A stretch of DNA of 64,000 nt from Lumnitzera littorea (Eukaryota > Streptophyta > Magnoliopsida > Myrtales > Combretaceae), in assembly GCA_024138015.1 (NCBI GenBank), contig JAMXBB010000011.1, positions 31,078,047 through 31,142,046 on the forward strand, given 5' to 3'. A program made the translations under genes and the position numbers. Shown piece by piece: positions 12,838-25,853 of this stretch. The stretch's first letter is position 1; every line of letters begins with the position of its first letter. The notes beneath the pieces were generated by a model that ran no database searches, was not told the origin of the DNA, and saw nothing but the letters and a program-made list of their open reading frames with translations.

Positions 12838-13311
12838 TTTCTCCTAGGTTGTTTGGGATTTGAGATCAAATCCTCAAAATGCTCTATTTATTCATCCCCA
12901 TTTAGAACTTATAGGCTTAGGTCGATAATATTAAAGACATTAGAGATTCCATATCTATTTTAGAGATCTAGTTTGTAGGCTTTGTCATTGATTTTCTAAA
13001 GCACTCAAAAAGGTCCTTCAGCTCAAGATGAGGGTTTGTTCTTCATCTTGTTAGGAAACCTTTCCTTGCTAAGATGTATCCATACAAGCTCACTTGGTTC
13101 AAACTATTTCCTTCCTTTTTGCCCTTGGCTTCTATGTGCTTGTTTTTCTACAATTTGGGTCAATTGCTCGATAACCCATTGATAAATATGCTATAGGGTT
13201 CTATCTCGATGCTTGGCTCCTTAATCATCTTGTTCAATCCTTAGAGTAGGTGTCTAGTCAAGCAATAACTTAGGATTGAGTCTGTACATTACTTTAAAAT
13301 TCCCTAATTTT
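12838..13311 (-). pseudogene. element B integrase C-terminal part (broken)
   Basis: Read on the minus strand, this aligns with 47827-48310 of element E, the tail of pol downstream of the integrase core. Shared blocks include the 'gcattgtcattgat' stretch, which corresponds to the NAYxxxLP part of the integrase C-terminal domain. Many stops are present. The core is missing up to the far side of insertion J; compared with E, about 280 bp of host were also lost there. Confidence 0.5.
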
Positions 13312-16210
13312 TGTAAACAACCAAAAGAAGGAAAAATACCAAAAAATTGAAAAAATGAAAAAAAAAAAACCAAAAAAGTAAAAATTAAAAAAATTGAAAA
13401 AATTAAAATATAAAAATAAAAAAAAAAGAGAAAAAACCAAAAAATAAGAAAACCCAAAAATCTAAAAAATTAAAAAATTATAAAAGTGCCACGTAGTGGT
13501 CTATTTAGGTCAACTCGTGGTGGAAATCATTTTTCTAGATAAAAAATGGTTTCCAGAGTTAAAATAGACATTTGTGATTTAATCGAATTAGGACTCTTGA
13601 ATAAAAATGAACATTTTTTGAAAATCAAATTTTTCTATCCTAATTTGGACTGCTCATTTTTAAATAGTTTGAAAGTACACATTTTAAAGAGATCATAGTC
13701 TCAAATTGCACCTCAATCAAAGTTAAAATGAATATTTTGTAGCCATATAAAGTTTTTAAATTAAAACACCGAAATCCAAATTTGATCAAATTGAAAAAAT
13801 TTTTAAAATATTTTAAGCATATATTTATTAGACTCTACATTTTTAGAAATTAGATGATTAGTTAGGTCCTTTTCCGAATGTTCAAAAAAAAAAAAAGAGA
13901 GAGAGAAGAAATTAAAAATTGAAAAGATGTTAGTGAAAAATAATATGTGGAAAAGGAAATTAAAGGAAGGGAAAAAAGAAAAAAGAAAAAAAAAGGGAGG
14001 AAAAAAAAAAAGAAAATGTGTAGTGATACATTGCATCCATGTGAGGTGCCATGTGTTAGCCATGTAGTGCCTAACTTGGCCTGTTACGTAGCATTGACAT
14101 GGCACTATGTAATGTGGAGTGGATCAATTGTTGTACACTACGTGGTGCCTGTTTGACTAAAGTCAAACACCCATTTGCCTTTTCTCCTCCTAACTATTCA
14201 AATATTCCTTAGATGTTGTGCTTAGAATAACTCCAAATCCAAATCTTTCATAAAAGGAAATTTGCATCAAGAAAAATAAAAAATTTGGGCAATGTAAGAT
14301 ATATGCATATTTTGTACTCAATTTTAATTTGGCAAATTAAGATTATTCTTGCTAACAAACCACAAGATACTAATTGGAAATGGGCAAGAATAAGTCCTAA
14401 GATATAACCATACATTCAATTGCTATAAATTCGTGCAAAATCGAAACAAAAGTGGAAAAATTTATATTCACTTCCATGTCCACAAAGATTTAGTCTTTTT
14501 CAAAGATGGAAGTTTCTTGAGCACTACTTGAGCTTGAAAACTATAAATAGGGGTCTTAGCTTTTCATTTTAATACACACAAACCATTGACAAGCTCTCAA
14601 GTGGAAGAAATTCACACTTTCTCTAGATACTATACCCACACAACCCTACACTCTCTCTTCAATTTCTCTTATTATAGAGCAAATTGAAGATGTTTAAGAA
14701 AGGGGAAGATTTCTTATTCATCTTAGAACAAAGCTAAATACTTGATTTTGTCCAACAAAGTTTTTTATTTATTTTAATTTGAGTTGGAATCAAGATGAAT
14801 GTTCTAGGGTTCATATGCATAGTTCAGCTTTGCTTTTTATCAAATTGGTTTATTTATCACTTGGTTTTTGTGAAATTGACTTAGGATTGTCGAAGATTGA
14901 GGAGTCAAAAGTCTAGAACCACATCAAGAACTGGCTCAAATTGACTTCTTTTCAATCTATGCATAAAGTAAGTTTTCTCCCTTTGATTTCTTTATTGTTT
15001 GTTGATTAAAAAAAAAAAGAAAAATGAAGAAATTAAAAAAGAAAAACTATGTGTTTTGATCTTATGTTGTCATGCTTTTCATGAGAATAATGTACTTACC
15101 ATACTCAATTTATTAACATGTTAATATACAATATGTTGATTTGTTATTTTAGTTTCAATAATAATTAGTTAGACTTAGGTAATTAGTATGCTAGTTGTAA
15201 TTAACTACCGTGTTTAATTTGAATGGCTTGCATGTTAATAAACTTGATTTGATAATTAGTATGATTCAATTTGAATAATAAGAATGGCAACTAGCTTTTT
15301 AGTTTGTTTAGTTTGCATGTTGATTAGCTTGTTAGGATAAATTGTATGGTAGCATAATTTATTAGTTAGCTTTAATATTTTGTCAAATTGAAATTAATTA
15401 GCATGTTAGCTTAATTTTTGTAATTATCATGTTGATTGATGAATAATTGGTATTTCCATGTTGTTGCTATGTTCTGAATATAGGTTTTGTTTTGAATAAA
15501 GTTATTTTCAAATAAAATGGGCCTTCTTTTCTTAAAATTAGTTTTCTTGTAATAAAATGTTTTCCATAACTAAAAATAAATTCACCATTTTCCAAAAGTT
15601 AGGGATTTTCCTAAGATTTTTCAATCATGGACTAAAAAACCTATTTTTCTAAATTAATAAAATTTAATGAATTTAAAGTGAAAAGAGTTTTTTTTTTTTC
15701 AATAAAACAAACAAACTAACTAAAGTTTTCTTAAATCGAGGACTATGTGAGCTTGATCCCACTCCGTAGATATGTAGGCACTTTAGGCAACCCAAAATAA
15801 TAAAAAAGTTTGTTTTTCCCCTTTTCTTTTTTTGTAAAAAAAGAAAAGCCCCATTTATTTAAAAAACATATAAAAGGCCCATTAAGTGATCTCAAGGATT
15901 TCTTTTATAGAAACGGTTTAAGTTTTAATAAGTTAATCTTCAAACTCAAGTTTTTTCTAATTTCATTTGTTTCTAAAAGTTTTAGTAGAAAACTAGTAGG
16001 ACAGTAGTTGAAATTAGGGACTAGCTACCTATGGACCTTAATTTCACTTTTTCTTGATTTCATTCGTATAGTGACTCCATTTTTCAGAAAAGGTTTTCTT
16101 TTTATATATAAAACTTTTTTCTTAGTCTAGTCGAGATATTTATATTGAGTAAGCTAGGTTTAATATTAATTAAGTTAAGAAAATAGAGAAATCAAATTTT
16201 TAGTTTGACA
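13312..16210 (+). mobile_element. insertion J: LTR-like element in B's integrase
   Basis: About 2.9 kb of unrelated DNA splits the integrase region of B. Termini TGTAAAC and GTTTGACA are inverted copies, as in LTRs. Inside are A-rich runs (13315-13470, 13950-14020), a TATAAATAGGGG promoter-like box at about 14543, and the phrase GATCCCACTCCGTAGATATGTAGGCA (two halves, 15755-15780), typical of the U5 part of some plant gypsy LTRs. No protein genes, no second LTR: most likely a solo LTR. Flanks ATTTT and TAACT do not match. Confidence 0.5.
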
Positions 16211-17120
16211 TAACTGAAGCATTGTTAGTTTTATTACAGAGCACAAAGTGTACCATCTTGCTAAACTTATCGAGCATAACTATAATAGAATCCTTTCCTT
16301 ATGCCATCCTTAACAACCTAAGCACAAAGCCTACACTCATGTCTAAGGTTTGGTTAATATAAGTAAAAGCATTACCTTTCCTTGTTCAACTCAACTCTTA
16401 GCCTCTTTGCAAGTTATGCATCTTTCAACAACTCAATGCACATCTCTTATCATCTTTGGCCAATAAAGCCCCGATTTCAATAATTCACATGTTCTCTTCT
16501 CCTTGAAATAGCTAGATAATCCTCCACTATGTGCTTCTTGAACAAGTAAATCCTACATCAAATAGGTTAGCACATAAAACCTTATAACTAGAAAGAGGTA
16601 ACCTTCTTCCACAAAGTATTCATTTAGTGTCCTACTGTCCTTGTATTAGTCAAAGCTTGGTTTGAAGTGGAGATTTCAGGAATATTGTTCCTTTAAGCTC
16701 ATAAAGCCTAATAGTCTTATCTAGAGGTCAGAAAGTAGTACGTACCATCTAGATAAGGCATATATAACTACATTTGTTTTTCCTCGCTTGTATTTGATCA
16801 CAAATAAGAACCCTTCTAGAAATTCAACCCATCTCAGTTGTCGCGTTGAGAGCTTTAGCTGAGTTCTCAAGTACCTTAAGGTTTGGTGAACACAGTATAC
16901 AATAAATTCCTTTAGCAACAAGTAATGTTGCCAAGTCTGCATAGTTTAGACCAAGGCATATAGCTCTTTGCAATACATAGAATAATTTAAGTTAGGTCCT
17001 TTGAGTTTTTGTTGAAATAGGTAATAAGTTGATAGTCTTGCATGAGAACTACTCTAATTCCTATGCTTTAGGCATCATACTCTCATTAAAAAACTTTACC
17101 AAAATCTAGCAATGATAATA
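16211..17120 (-). pseudogene. element B integrase core and RNase H (broken)
   Basis: On the minus strand 16942-16721 encodes a recognisable RNase H end of gypsy pol: WQHYLLLKEF, then a Y-C-V-HQTLRYL stretch, RWVEFLEGF and an ending in which the usual ADALSR motif reads IYALSR. Further along (16700-16211) lie integrase zinc-domain and core remnants aligning with element E 49110-48590. Stops and frameshifts are frequent. No functional product is expected. Confidence 0.7.
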
Positions 17121-17879
17121 CAAGCATTGAAGTTAATCTCCTCTTCAATCTAGCAAAACTCTTCTCCTTTTCTACCTATCGAAACTTGAAATTTTTTCTT
17201 AATAAGCTTACTAAGTAGTGCAGCAATAGTACTAAAGTTCTAAATAAATCTATGATAGGAAGAAGCTAGTCCATCGAAACTTCTTACGTTTGCATAGGAG
17301 GTCGCATAGGCCATATAACAACAACTTATACCTTCTCCTTATTTACCCTAAGGCTTCCTTTATGCACCATGTACCTAAGGAACACAATTTCCTCTTAGTA
17401 GAAACAATACTTCTTCATATTACCAAACTATTGCTTTGCTCGAAGCACTTTAAAGACAGATCAGAGATGACTTACATTATTAAGAAGGTTGGGACAATAT
17501 ACAAGAATGTCATCAAAATACATCACAACAAACTTCCCTATCTAATTCCTCAACACATAGTTCATTTGTCTCATGAATGTTCTTGGGGCGTTCGATAGTC
17601 TAAATGGCATAATAAGCCACTCATACAATCCATGTCTCATTTGAAGGAAATCTTCCATTGATTACCTTCTCACATTTAAATTTAAGGATATCTTGATTTC
17701 AAATATATCTTAAAAAACACGCTTGCTCCATGTAATTCATCTAACATATCATTTAGTCTCCTCTTGGTAGAAACAACATTTCTTTAGATTGACAAACAAT
17801 GGTATAGCTCAAAGTACTTCAAAGGTAGTTTAGAGATGACTTACATTGCTAGGAAGATCGTGATTATATACAAGAATGC
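17121..17879 (-). pseudogene. element B reverse transcriptase, part with tandem duplication
   Basis: Minus-strand remnant of the palm region of reverse transcriptase; it aligns with C (37940-38380) and E (51480-51800). Bases 17391-17759 are repeated in tandem as 17760-17879 continued at 23770-24023, so the domain was duplicated before insertion K split the second copy. Stops occur throughout. Confidence 0.65.
17391..17759 (-). repeat. 369-bp tandem duplication in B reverse transcriptase, copy 1
   Basis: Begins CCTCTTAGTAGAAAC. The next copy begins CCTCTTGGTAGAAAC at 17760 and, after K is removed, continues from 23770 to about 24023. The copies are clearly diverged, so the duplication is old. 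Confidence 0.75.
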
Positions 17880-20023
17880 CTGATGATATGAATTTAACAT
17901 ACATTTTCTATGATTAATTTGTGCTAAAATAAACATTATTCTAGTCAATTATATATTATTTTTAGCTTAATTTACTTAATTACTATTTTCAAGGACTTTG
18001 GGAACATCTTATGAAGTTTGCAGGGATTTTTTGAAGTTTTAAGCTTGATTAAGTAAAAGCATTGATGAAGGATTGAAGCAAATGAATTTCAAGCAAGGAA
18101 AGAAGTTCAATAGAGATCATGTTCAAAGACCACAATCACGATCCTCACTCATGATCCCTTCAACATGAATTTCAAATGGAATTTTGAGATCTTAAACAAA
18201 GTGCAAGTACACACCTAAGTTTCACCATCGTGTACTACAACTATGGACTTGCAATGATTTTTAAATCTTTTATTTTTGTTATTATTATTATTTTATAATT
18301 ATAGATCCACTTCTTATAAATAGATGCCTAAGCCTAAGGTTAAGAGGAGAGCCCTTTCAGCATAGGTTATTAAGATATAGAATTACTAAGGCGACTCCTC
18401 TCTTCTGCTCTTTCCTTTTATGGTCATGTTTTTATTTTAATTTCTTAGCAAAAAATTATTGAATATTATGTTCTATAAGTGACTATTATTAGTGAAATTC
18501 AATCTATAATTTTGTATATTGTGATCTAATTGTATTCTTTTTATTATCTGCTATAATTCAATGTCACACCTCAAATAGGAGAAGTTGTAACAATCCTACT
18601 ATATAAACTAACCTAAAATAGAAACTAACCTCACAACTGAAATTGTAGATACAATCTACACAAGGCTTACACAACTTAATCAACTTAAAGCATCTAGTTT
18701 AATACCTATTAATAATGAAACCTATGGTATAACTTTTTAAAATACCCGTTTAAGATAACTTGTTTTTTGATAATATAATAGTACGTATATGGGCAATTAC
18801 ACATATAGAGTTATAATTTGCACTAAGAGTTTACAAAAGCGATAAGTCTTAGAGTCTATTTACAATGAGATAGGAAACAAGTGGACATCTCAAGGATTCC
18901 TAGTTAGTTTCCTTAGAACAAAAAGAAAAGTCAAAAGTCCAATTTTAGTAGTTTCTTCTTCTTTCCTAGCCGACTGCAAACTAACGTATGAGTGGTTATA
19001 TCCGTGCATCCTGAACTCTTATTCATCACCTACAAAAGAAAATATAGGGATGTGAGCACAACTAGCTTAATAAGTGAAACAAAGACATAAAAGTACCATA
19101 CAAACACAAATAAGGCTATTAATTATAATGAGATGCAATACAATCAATCATTTACAACATCGTACAATGTTATTAGGTTCATTATGAGGCTAAAGAAATT
19201 ATATCCGCTCTCACCCAAATTGATCAGTCTACCATGACTTAAATCAAACCAAACCCAGACTTATATAATAGAGAATACCCTCCTTTTGAGAGCACATTTG
19301 AACCATGGCCCCTACCCTTACCACGACCTCTTTGCCTGCTACTTAGCTCAACTAAGGATAGAAGAAGGATAATTTCAACCATCCTTATCAAAGGGAGTTA
19401 GTATTTGGTCTAATACATCTAATTGTCTCCTTAATAGGTTGCTATGCATGTCCAATTACATTAGCAGTCAGATTACTATTAGTTCCATTTAGCGGTGGCT
19501 AAACAAGAATACATAATACAATACTGTGAAATCACACAAAATAACATGCCAAGAAGTTCAACTCCTGTCACAAAATAGAATACCAATCACCTACATAGTA
19601 TGTGCATAGATAGCTAATTTATAACTACAAACAAAAGCACTATTAAGCCTTTAGATACATTGATATGGTATCTCAATAAGCGGTAAAACCATGATCCCAA
19701 CATACTTGTATTGACACTTACTTCGGTAAGTTTATATACTCGATGTTTTGCTCACTAGGAAATCATATATATTTATATATATATATATATATACCAAAAT
19801 CCAGATTTAGTTTTCGTAAGATTTACGAAAATGTTAGTGTTTTATCTACTCTTTGTATCATCATGAGGTTATATACATAAATGTATATATATTTGAAGTA
19901 TATTATTCTTATATGATAGAATATATTTATATTTAGATATATGCTTAATTATTATAGTTTTATTATATAAGTTATATTAAATTAGTAAACCTTAATGATA
20001 TACATAGTTACATCATTATTTAT

Positions 20024-21317
20024 AATATATTATTTAGATTGTATCAAAACATGTATTTAATTAGTTAAGTTACGTTTCAATTATGATAAAATTATCATAG
20101 TATGTAATTTTTCATAATACTATAGAAATACTTATTTTATTACCTAGAATTATCCAATTTTATTACCTAGAGGCATCATCGAGTTTGTATAAATTTGACG
20201 ATATGTAATATGGGTTCTATCTTAAGAGATAACTTTTAAAAGGTATTTGTAATTTCCATTATACATATATGTGCCATATAACAAGTACTATCATGTTATT
20301 TTCATATTGTATGAATAGAATATATTCTATATAATTTCCTAGTATAGCTTAGCAAAATACATGGTATATAGCCCTAACACATGTATATCATAGTCGAGGT
20401 CATATAATGTTACAAAATATGATGAGAATCCATTCTAACTAGACCTGATCAGCATAGACATGTATAGGATTTAATCATACAATTGTCATATTTTAGCCTA
20501 GTACAATTAGAAACATATCTTGATTAGTAATTTAAGCCATTTTATTAAGAAAATTCATATTCAATAGCTAGGATCACTAATTGATTCCATGAAAATTTAT
20601 ATATACTAAAAAAATATGGGTAATTTAGTCAACAAGTAGTTTCATACTATCGAGTTTATCACCTATATATAATATATTATTTAGACTGTATCAAAACATA
20701 TATTTAACCAGTCAAATTACGTTTCAATTATGATAAATTCATTGTAGTATGTAAATTTTCATAATATTATAGAAATACTTATTTCCTTACCTAGAATTAT
20801 CTAATTTTATTACCTAGAGGTATCATCGAGTTCATACAAATTTGACAATACATAATACGGGTTTTATCTTAAGAGATAAATTCTAGAGGGTATTTCTAAT
20901 TTCTATTATACGTATATGCTCATATAATAAGTACTATCATATCATTTTATATCATATAAATAGAATATATTCTATATAATTTCCTGGTATGGCTTAACAA
21001 AATATGTAGTATATAGCCCTAACACATGTGTATCATAGCCTAGGTCATATAATGTTACAAAATATGATGAAAATCCATTCTAACTAGACCTGATCAACAT
21101 AAATATGTATAGGATTTAATCATACAATTATCATATTTTAGCCTAATATAGTTAAAAAAGAATTCCAATTAATAATTTAAGCTATTTTATTAAGAAAATT
21201 CATAATAAATGACTAGGATCACCAATTAATTCCATGAAAATTTATATATACTAAAAAAATATGGGTAATTTATCCAGTAAGTGGTTTCATGCTATCAAGT
21301 TTATCGCTTATATATAT
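20024..21317 (+). repeat. 647-bp tandem duplication
   Basis: Copy 1 at 20024-20670 and copy 2 at 20671-21317, head to tail. Both begin AATATATTATTTAGA and share long blocks such as TTACCTAGAATTATC and ATAGCCCTAACACATG. They differ by scattered substitutions and small indels. Confidence 0.9.
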
Positions 21318-21868
21318 AAAATTATTTTTGTTGCCCTTGAATTATGATTAATTAGAAAAATAATACGATTTTTATACAAAATTAATTCCAACCTATCTTG
21401 ATATCATGAGAAACATGCAGAATTAATTAGATATCAATTTCATTAATCATTTATATAAAAATTAATTTATTTCAAAAATTTCCCTATTTAAGCCATTTTT
21501 AGGGTCAAAAATACAATAAATACTAAACATATATGAAATCAAAATCAAGCTATGTAGCATTAAACTAGATATAATAGTTATTGTATAGAAAAATTTTGAC
21601 CTCAAAACAACATCATTTAATATATTTCTTTTGAATTTGAAAATTCAAATAAATAATGCATTTGCTAAGCAAGTGTATAAAACAATCATAATTTAAAAAA
21701 ATAAAATAAAATTACTATGTAAAAGCATCCTAAAAATAACCTAGGAATAAATTTTCTTAATTAATTTAATTTTTTTAGAAATTATATGAAAAATAGGTTG
21801 AAGTTTAACTCACCTATTCATTGGAGCTCCAGCTATTGTTGGCCGGTAAGGGTATGTTGGTTGACCTT

Positions 21869-21889
21869 GGGGGGGGGGGGGGGGGGGGG
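21869..21889. other. poly-G run at gap edge
   Basis: Twenty-one consecutive G bases directly before the run of N. In such AT-rich surroundings this is likely a sequencing or gap-filling artefact, or a true homopolymer that stopped the assembly. Confidence 0.9.
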
Positions 21890-22218
21890 NNNNNNNNNNN
21901 NNNNNNNNNNNNNNNNNNNNNNNNNNNNNNNNNNNNNNNNNNNNNNNNNNNNNNNNNNNNNNNNNNNNNNNNNNNNNNNNNNNNNNNNNNNNNNNNNNNN
22001 NNNNNNNNNNNNNNNNNNNNNNNNNNNNNNNNNNNNNNNNNNNNNNNNNNNNNNNNNNNNNNNNNNNNNNNNNNNNNNNNNNNNNNNNNNNNNNNNNNNN
22101 NNNNNNNNNNNNNNNNNNNNNNNNNNNNNNNNNNNNNNNNNNNNNNNNNNNNNNNNNNNNNNNNNNNNNNNNNNNNNNNNNNNNNNNNNNNNNNNNNNNN
22201 NNNNNNNNNNNNNNNNNN
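21890..22218. other. assembly gap (329 N)
   Basis: Unresolved bases. Open frames that appear to cross it have no meaning. Confidence 1.
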
Positions 22219-23769
22219 TGTCAAGTTGTGGATTGGGTTAGGAACTAACTTTAGTCAATTCCTTGTTTGTTTTTTCTTTTTCTTTTCTATTTTTTTGGTA
22301 ATTTTTCTAAAATTTTTCTCCCGATTCCTAAGTTGCTAAATGTTGAATCTAATGTCTTAGGGTCCTACTTAACTGAATTGGGTCAACCAAGATTTTCCTT
22401 CCTTTTTTCTTTCATTTTTTCCCTAATATCTAAGCATGAAGTAGCTAGATGATCTCAAATCTACTTTTGATTCATTATTTTAGGTGTTTGGAGGCTACCA
22501 TGGTTTGCTACCAAAATTTCCTAACTGGTGCAAATAGGTTTTGATTGATTTTAAGTTAATTATTAATATTTTCTATATATTATATTAATATTTAGTTATT
22601 TTGTTAATATACGTGTATATATCCTATATACTTGATACACGTAATGTGCAATCCTACTCATATAATTATGTTTTATTCCTATCATTTATTTTTAAGATAT
22701 ATTTTATCTTTAATCTTGTGAATTTATCACTTACTTTATATATTTTTTTAGATTTCTGGGTTAATTTATGGGTATATTTATTATATTGCTGAGTATATTA
22801 ATGAAAATATACATATACTCATATAATATATTATGCAATATTATTTACTTTTATAGCTTAAAAAAATTTATCTCTAAAGCCTCATCACATTTCGAGCTTG
22901 ATTTTCGAGGTTCCGACATATTTTACACTATATTAAATAACCATATTTCTAAACCTAAAATTGAGTCTTTATGACATAATTTTTAAAGTCTAACTTCATT
23001 GGGTCATTACTTTAACTAACTTTTTTAACTTAATCGTAAAGTTTAGGCTCAATTGAATAAATTTTTCTCGAAGGCCCTAAATTTAGGTTCGATCACTCTA
23101 AATACGATTTTCAAGGCTCACACTAGTGATTTAATTATGCCCAAAGTTTATTGTAAAGTTCACAAGAGCATGTAGTACAACTGTTATCACAATTAGATAA
23201 AATTGATTAATTAAAATGCTTAGTGGTTAGTTTTTCCAAATTAGTGGAAGAGTGTCATACGATCCTATGATGCTCTATTTAAAAGCGATCAAGATAGAGA
23301 GAGTTTCAAGATTAGGAATTAACCAAAGACATAAGTTCGATTAGTACATAATGGGAATCTCTACGGTCCAATATAGCAATTGATATTAGATAAACCACTT
23401 AGGATTAGGTAGTAAACAACAACAAGGGTTTACTAAGGAAAATGTCACCTTTTTATTAATTTAATTAAGTTATTTACTTATTTGTTGTTTTTCTTCTTAG
23501 TTAATTGTTTTATTTAATTTTCTTAATATCATCTTTAGCCAGCTACGTTATTATTGCAATATTCAATTTCTACTTTTAAGTTACTTTATTAAATCTTTGA
23601 TCATTTAAGTTAGGTAATGGAATATTCCTATGGCATAATTGCTAAGAGTAATTAGATACACTCCCATGATTGGTTCCTTATGGGATCGACACTCGAACTA
23701 ATAATCTATTTTATCTATACTATAACTTAACTAAGTGCACTTGCCTATTAGCGCTATGTACGCTACATT

Positions 23770-24200
23770 AATGTCATTAAAATACACTGCAACAAACTTC
23801 CCTGTCTAATTCCTCAATACATAGTTTATCAATCTCATGAATGTTCTCAAGGCATTAGATAGTCCAAATGGTGTAACAAGACACTCATACAATCTACATC
23901 TTAATTTAAAGGAAGTCTTTCATTCATCACCTTCTTGTATTCAAATTTAGTGACATCCTAATTTTAGATCTATCTTAGTAAACACAATTGCTCCATGTAA
24001 TTTGTCCAACATATCATCTAGTCATGGAATGGGATATTGATACTTGATGGTAATATATTCATAGCTCAATTGCCCATATACATTCTCCAACTTCCATACT
24101 TCTTAAGAGCTAGTAATGTAGGTAAAGCACATAGGCTCATGCTTTACCTTTGTAGCTAAACAGTTTCCTCAAGATTCATGTGATAAGCCAGTTGGTTTGG
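23770..24200 (-). pseudogene. element B reverse transcriptase, remaining part
   Basis: Continues the reverse transcriptase interrupted by K. It corresponds to the second tandem copy (to 24023) and then to the fingers region, aligning with C at about 38200-38370 and E at 51700-51880. Many stops. Confidence 0.6.
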
Positions 24201-24689
24201 CAACACAGTAATAACTCAATGCCATGCTTTATTCCTTACTTTAAGGGTAATCCTTTTGAAAGCTCATTAGGAAATAGATTAGAAAATTCTCTAAGCAAAC
24301 TCTCAACTTCTTCAGGTAGGTCATTAGATTTTTGTATTTCTAGCTATCCTCATACTATCAAAAGGGTTAATTCATCATCTTTTATATGCTCCTCAACTCA
24401 AACCAACTCTTTACTAAGGCCTTCTTATTCTTCTAGCTTAGTTTAGACTACATGTTATTAACTTGACTTGGTATCATCAGGAAAAGTGTAATAGGTAGCC
24501 ATCCTTGTCAAAACTATAGGTGTTCTGATATCCATTAGGCATGATTCTCCAATCCAATAACCAAGGTTAGCCTAATAAGTTATGGGACACATACATTTGC
24601 AATATATGATAGATGATTTCATCCTTGTAACTCTCAATAGTGATTGGTAGTAACACTGCCTTCGTGGCATGCATTGAACCCCTCTCATT

Positions 24690-24860
24690 GAACCAGTGTA
24701 GTTTATATAATTTGGGATGTATAGAGGTTGGTAGCTTTAACTATTTTATTATCCTAGCTAAAGTAACATTTGTATAACTCCCACTATCAATAATTAAAGC
24801 ATAGAGTTGATGATTTGCCTTACAAGTAGTATGAAACAAATTCTTACATTACTCTTCTTG
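24690..24860 (-). pseudogene. element B aspartic protease remnant
   Basis: On the minus strand near 24800-24765 the frame reads ALIIDSGSYTNV, the active-site motif of gypsy proteases (Asp-Ser-Gly). The same motif occurs in elements C (MDGGSCTNV) and D (IIDSGSYTNV). The surrounding frame is broken. Confidence 0.65.
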
Positions 24861-25079
24861 TTGATCATGTTATATGCTAAGAGCTCAGTGAATGACCAAT
24901 GTTAGCATGTCTCTGTCCTGAAGATAGATTTCATATCTTGTAACTTCTACTTTCACTCCGTCATCATTGTCTTCTGTAGCTTTATTGACTCCTTCATCTG
25001 TGCTAGATACTTCATAGGTTGATACTTCTCCTTTAATTACCATAGTTCGATGATTAAGGCATTAAGAGGCTATTGGTTT

Positions 25080-25520
25080 AAAACCCTTGCATTTGAAGCA
25101 CTTTATCTTGCTCGTTTTCCTTCTAAAAGTTTGTCCCTTTTCAAATTTCTTCCCTTTCCCTCATTGTTCCAACCTCACTTCTTCACTAAGTGACAACTGT
25201 CCTTCCTTCTTGTTCAATACTAAGGCAATAGGCTTCCTTCCATTTCCATGTATAGGTCAATTAACTTGAATAGGTTGAGAATTATAAGTACGGTAAGATC
25301 GATTCCTCTTTTGCCTTTCAACTCCTTGGGCAACTTTGATAGTTTCATCAAGGGTATGAGTAGATAGCCCTTGAACAACTTATCTAAGCTCATCTCATAG
25401 TCCTTGACAAACTTGGAAACAATCTTAGCTTCAGGTTCTTCTACTAAGCATCTAATCATCATCATTTGGAATTCTTGCACAAATTTGTCAATAGTTCGAT
25501 TCCCCATTTAAGCTCCTATA
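25080..25520 (-). pseudogene. element B gag with zinc knuckle (broken)
   Basis: 25507-25220 on the minus strand encodes a stretch with the gag core pattern (VQEFQMMMIRC, then EEPEAKIVSKFVK). Downstream near 25125-25085 lies CFKCKGF...IAS, a zinc knuckle with CX2C kept but the last Cys changed by a stop. Gag would have packaged element RNA; this copy cannot. Confidence 0.7.
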
Positions 25521-25838
25521 GCTTTGCGAAGGTATCCTAAAAGTATGAATTAGGAATAAATTTGCTGTGCATGATTCTCTTCGTCTCTTCCTAAGTTTGT
25601 ACTCTTTGTCGTCCATCTATCTCTCTCTCTCTCATTGTGTGCATGATTCTCCACTTCCAAGTTTGTACTCCAAACACAAAGTACTATAGTTCTTCAAAAC
25701 CTATGATTGATTTAACTCAACAACAACCCAAAAATGACAAAACACAAAGTACCCAACATAACCAACTATCAACACAACCATGATGTTGCAACCATACTTG
25801 AACATCACTTAAATTCTTGATCCTACTTAGAACCTTAA

Positions 25839-25851
25839 GCTCTAATATCAA
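25839..25851 (-). other. element B primer-binding site
   Basis: The minus strand reads TTGATATTAGAGC, two changes from TTGGTATCAGAGC (tRNA-iMet type), two bases inside the 5' LTR. Confidence 0.6.
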
Positions 25852-25853
25852 GA

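Larger units (their letters stand above)
18562..23110 (+). mobile_element. insertion L: long LTR-like element inside K
   Basis: Starts TGTCACACCTCAAATAGG after TTCAA; the far end is near 23110-23165 and is not exact (a TTCAA occurs at 23110-23114, which would fit a 5-bp duplication). Very AT-rich, no coding frames. It holds a 647-bp tandem duplication (20024-21317) and the N gap. The start resembles that of insertion I, so the same general class of long-LTR gypsy element is suspected. Confidence 0.5.
17880..23769 (+). mobile_element. insertion K: Athila-like solo LTR, split by L
   Basis: Starts (C)TGATGATATGAATTTAAC and runs to a 3' end with TTATGGGATCGACACTCG then GTGCACTTGCC (about 23680-23750). 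Those phrases are typical of the 3' end of Athila-type LTRs, which normally precede the primer-binding site. Flanks AATGC (17875-17879) and AATGT (23770-23774) are a near-perfect target duplication in B's reverse transcriptase. There is no internal region, so it is a solo LTR. L lies inside. Confidence 0.6.

Noticed and set aside
13254..14156. Phe/Lys-rich open frames
   Set aside because: They arise from poly-A and poly-T tracts in insertion J.
21786..22339. Open frames running across the N gap
   Set aside because: They consist mainly of unknown bases; the flanking real codons show no family.
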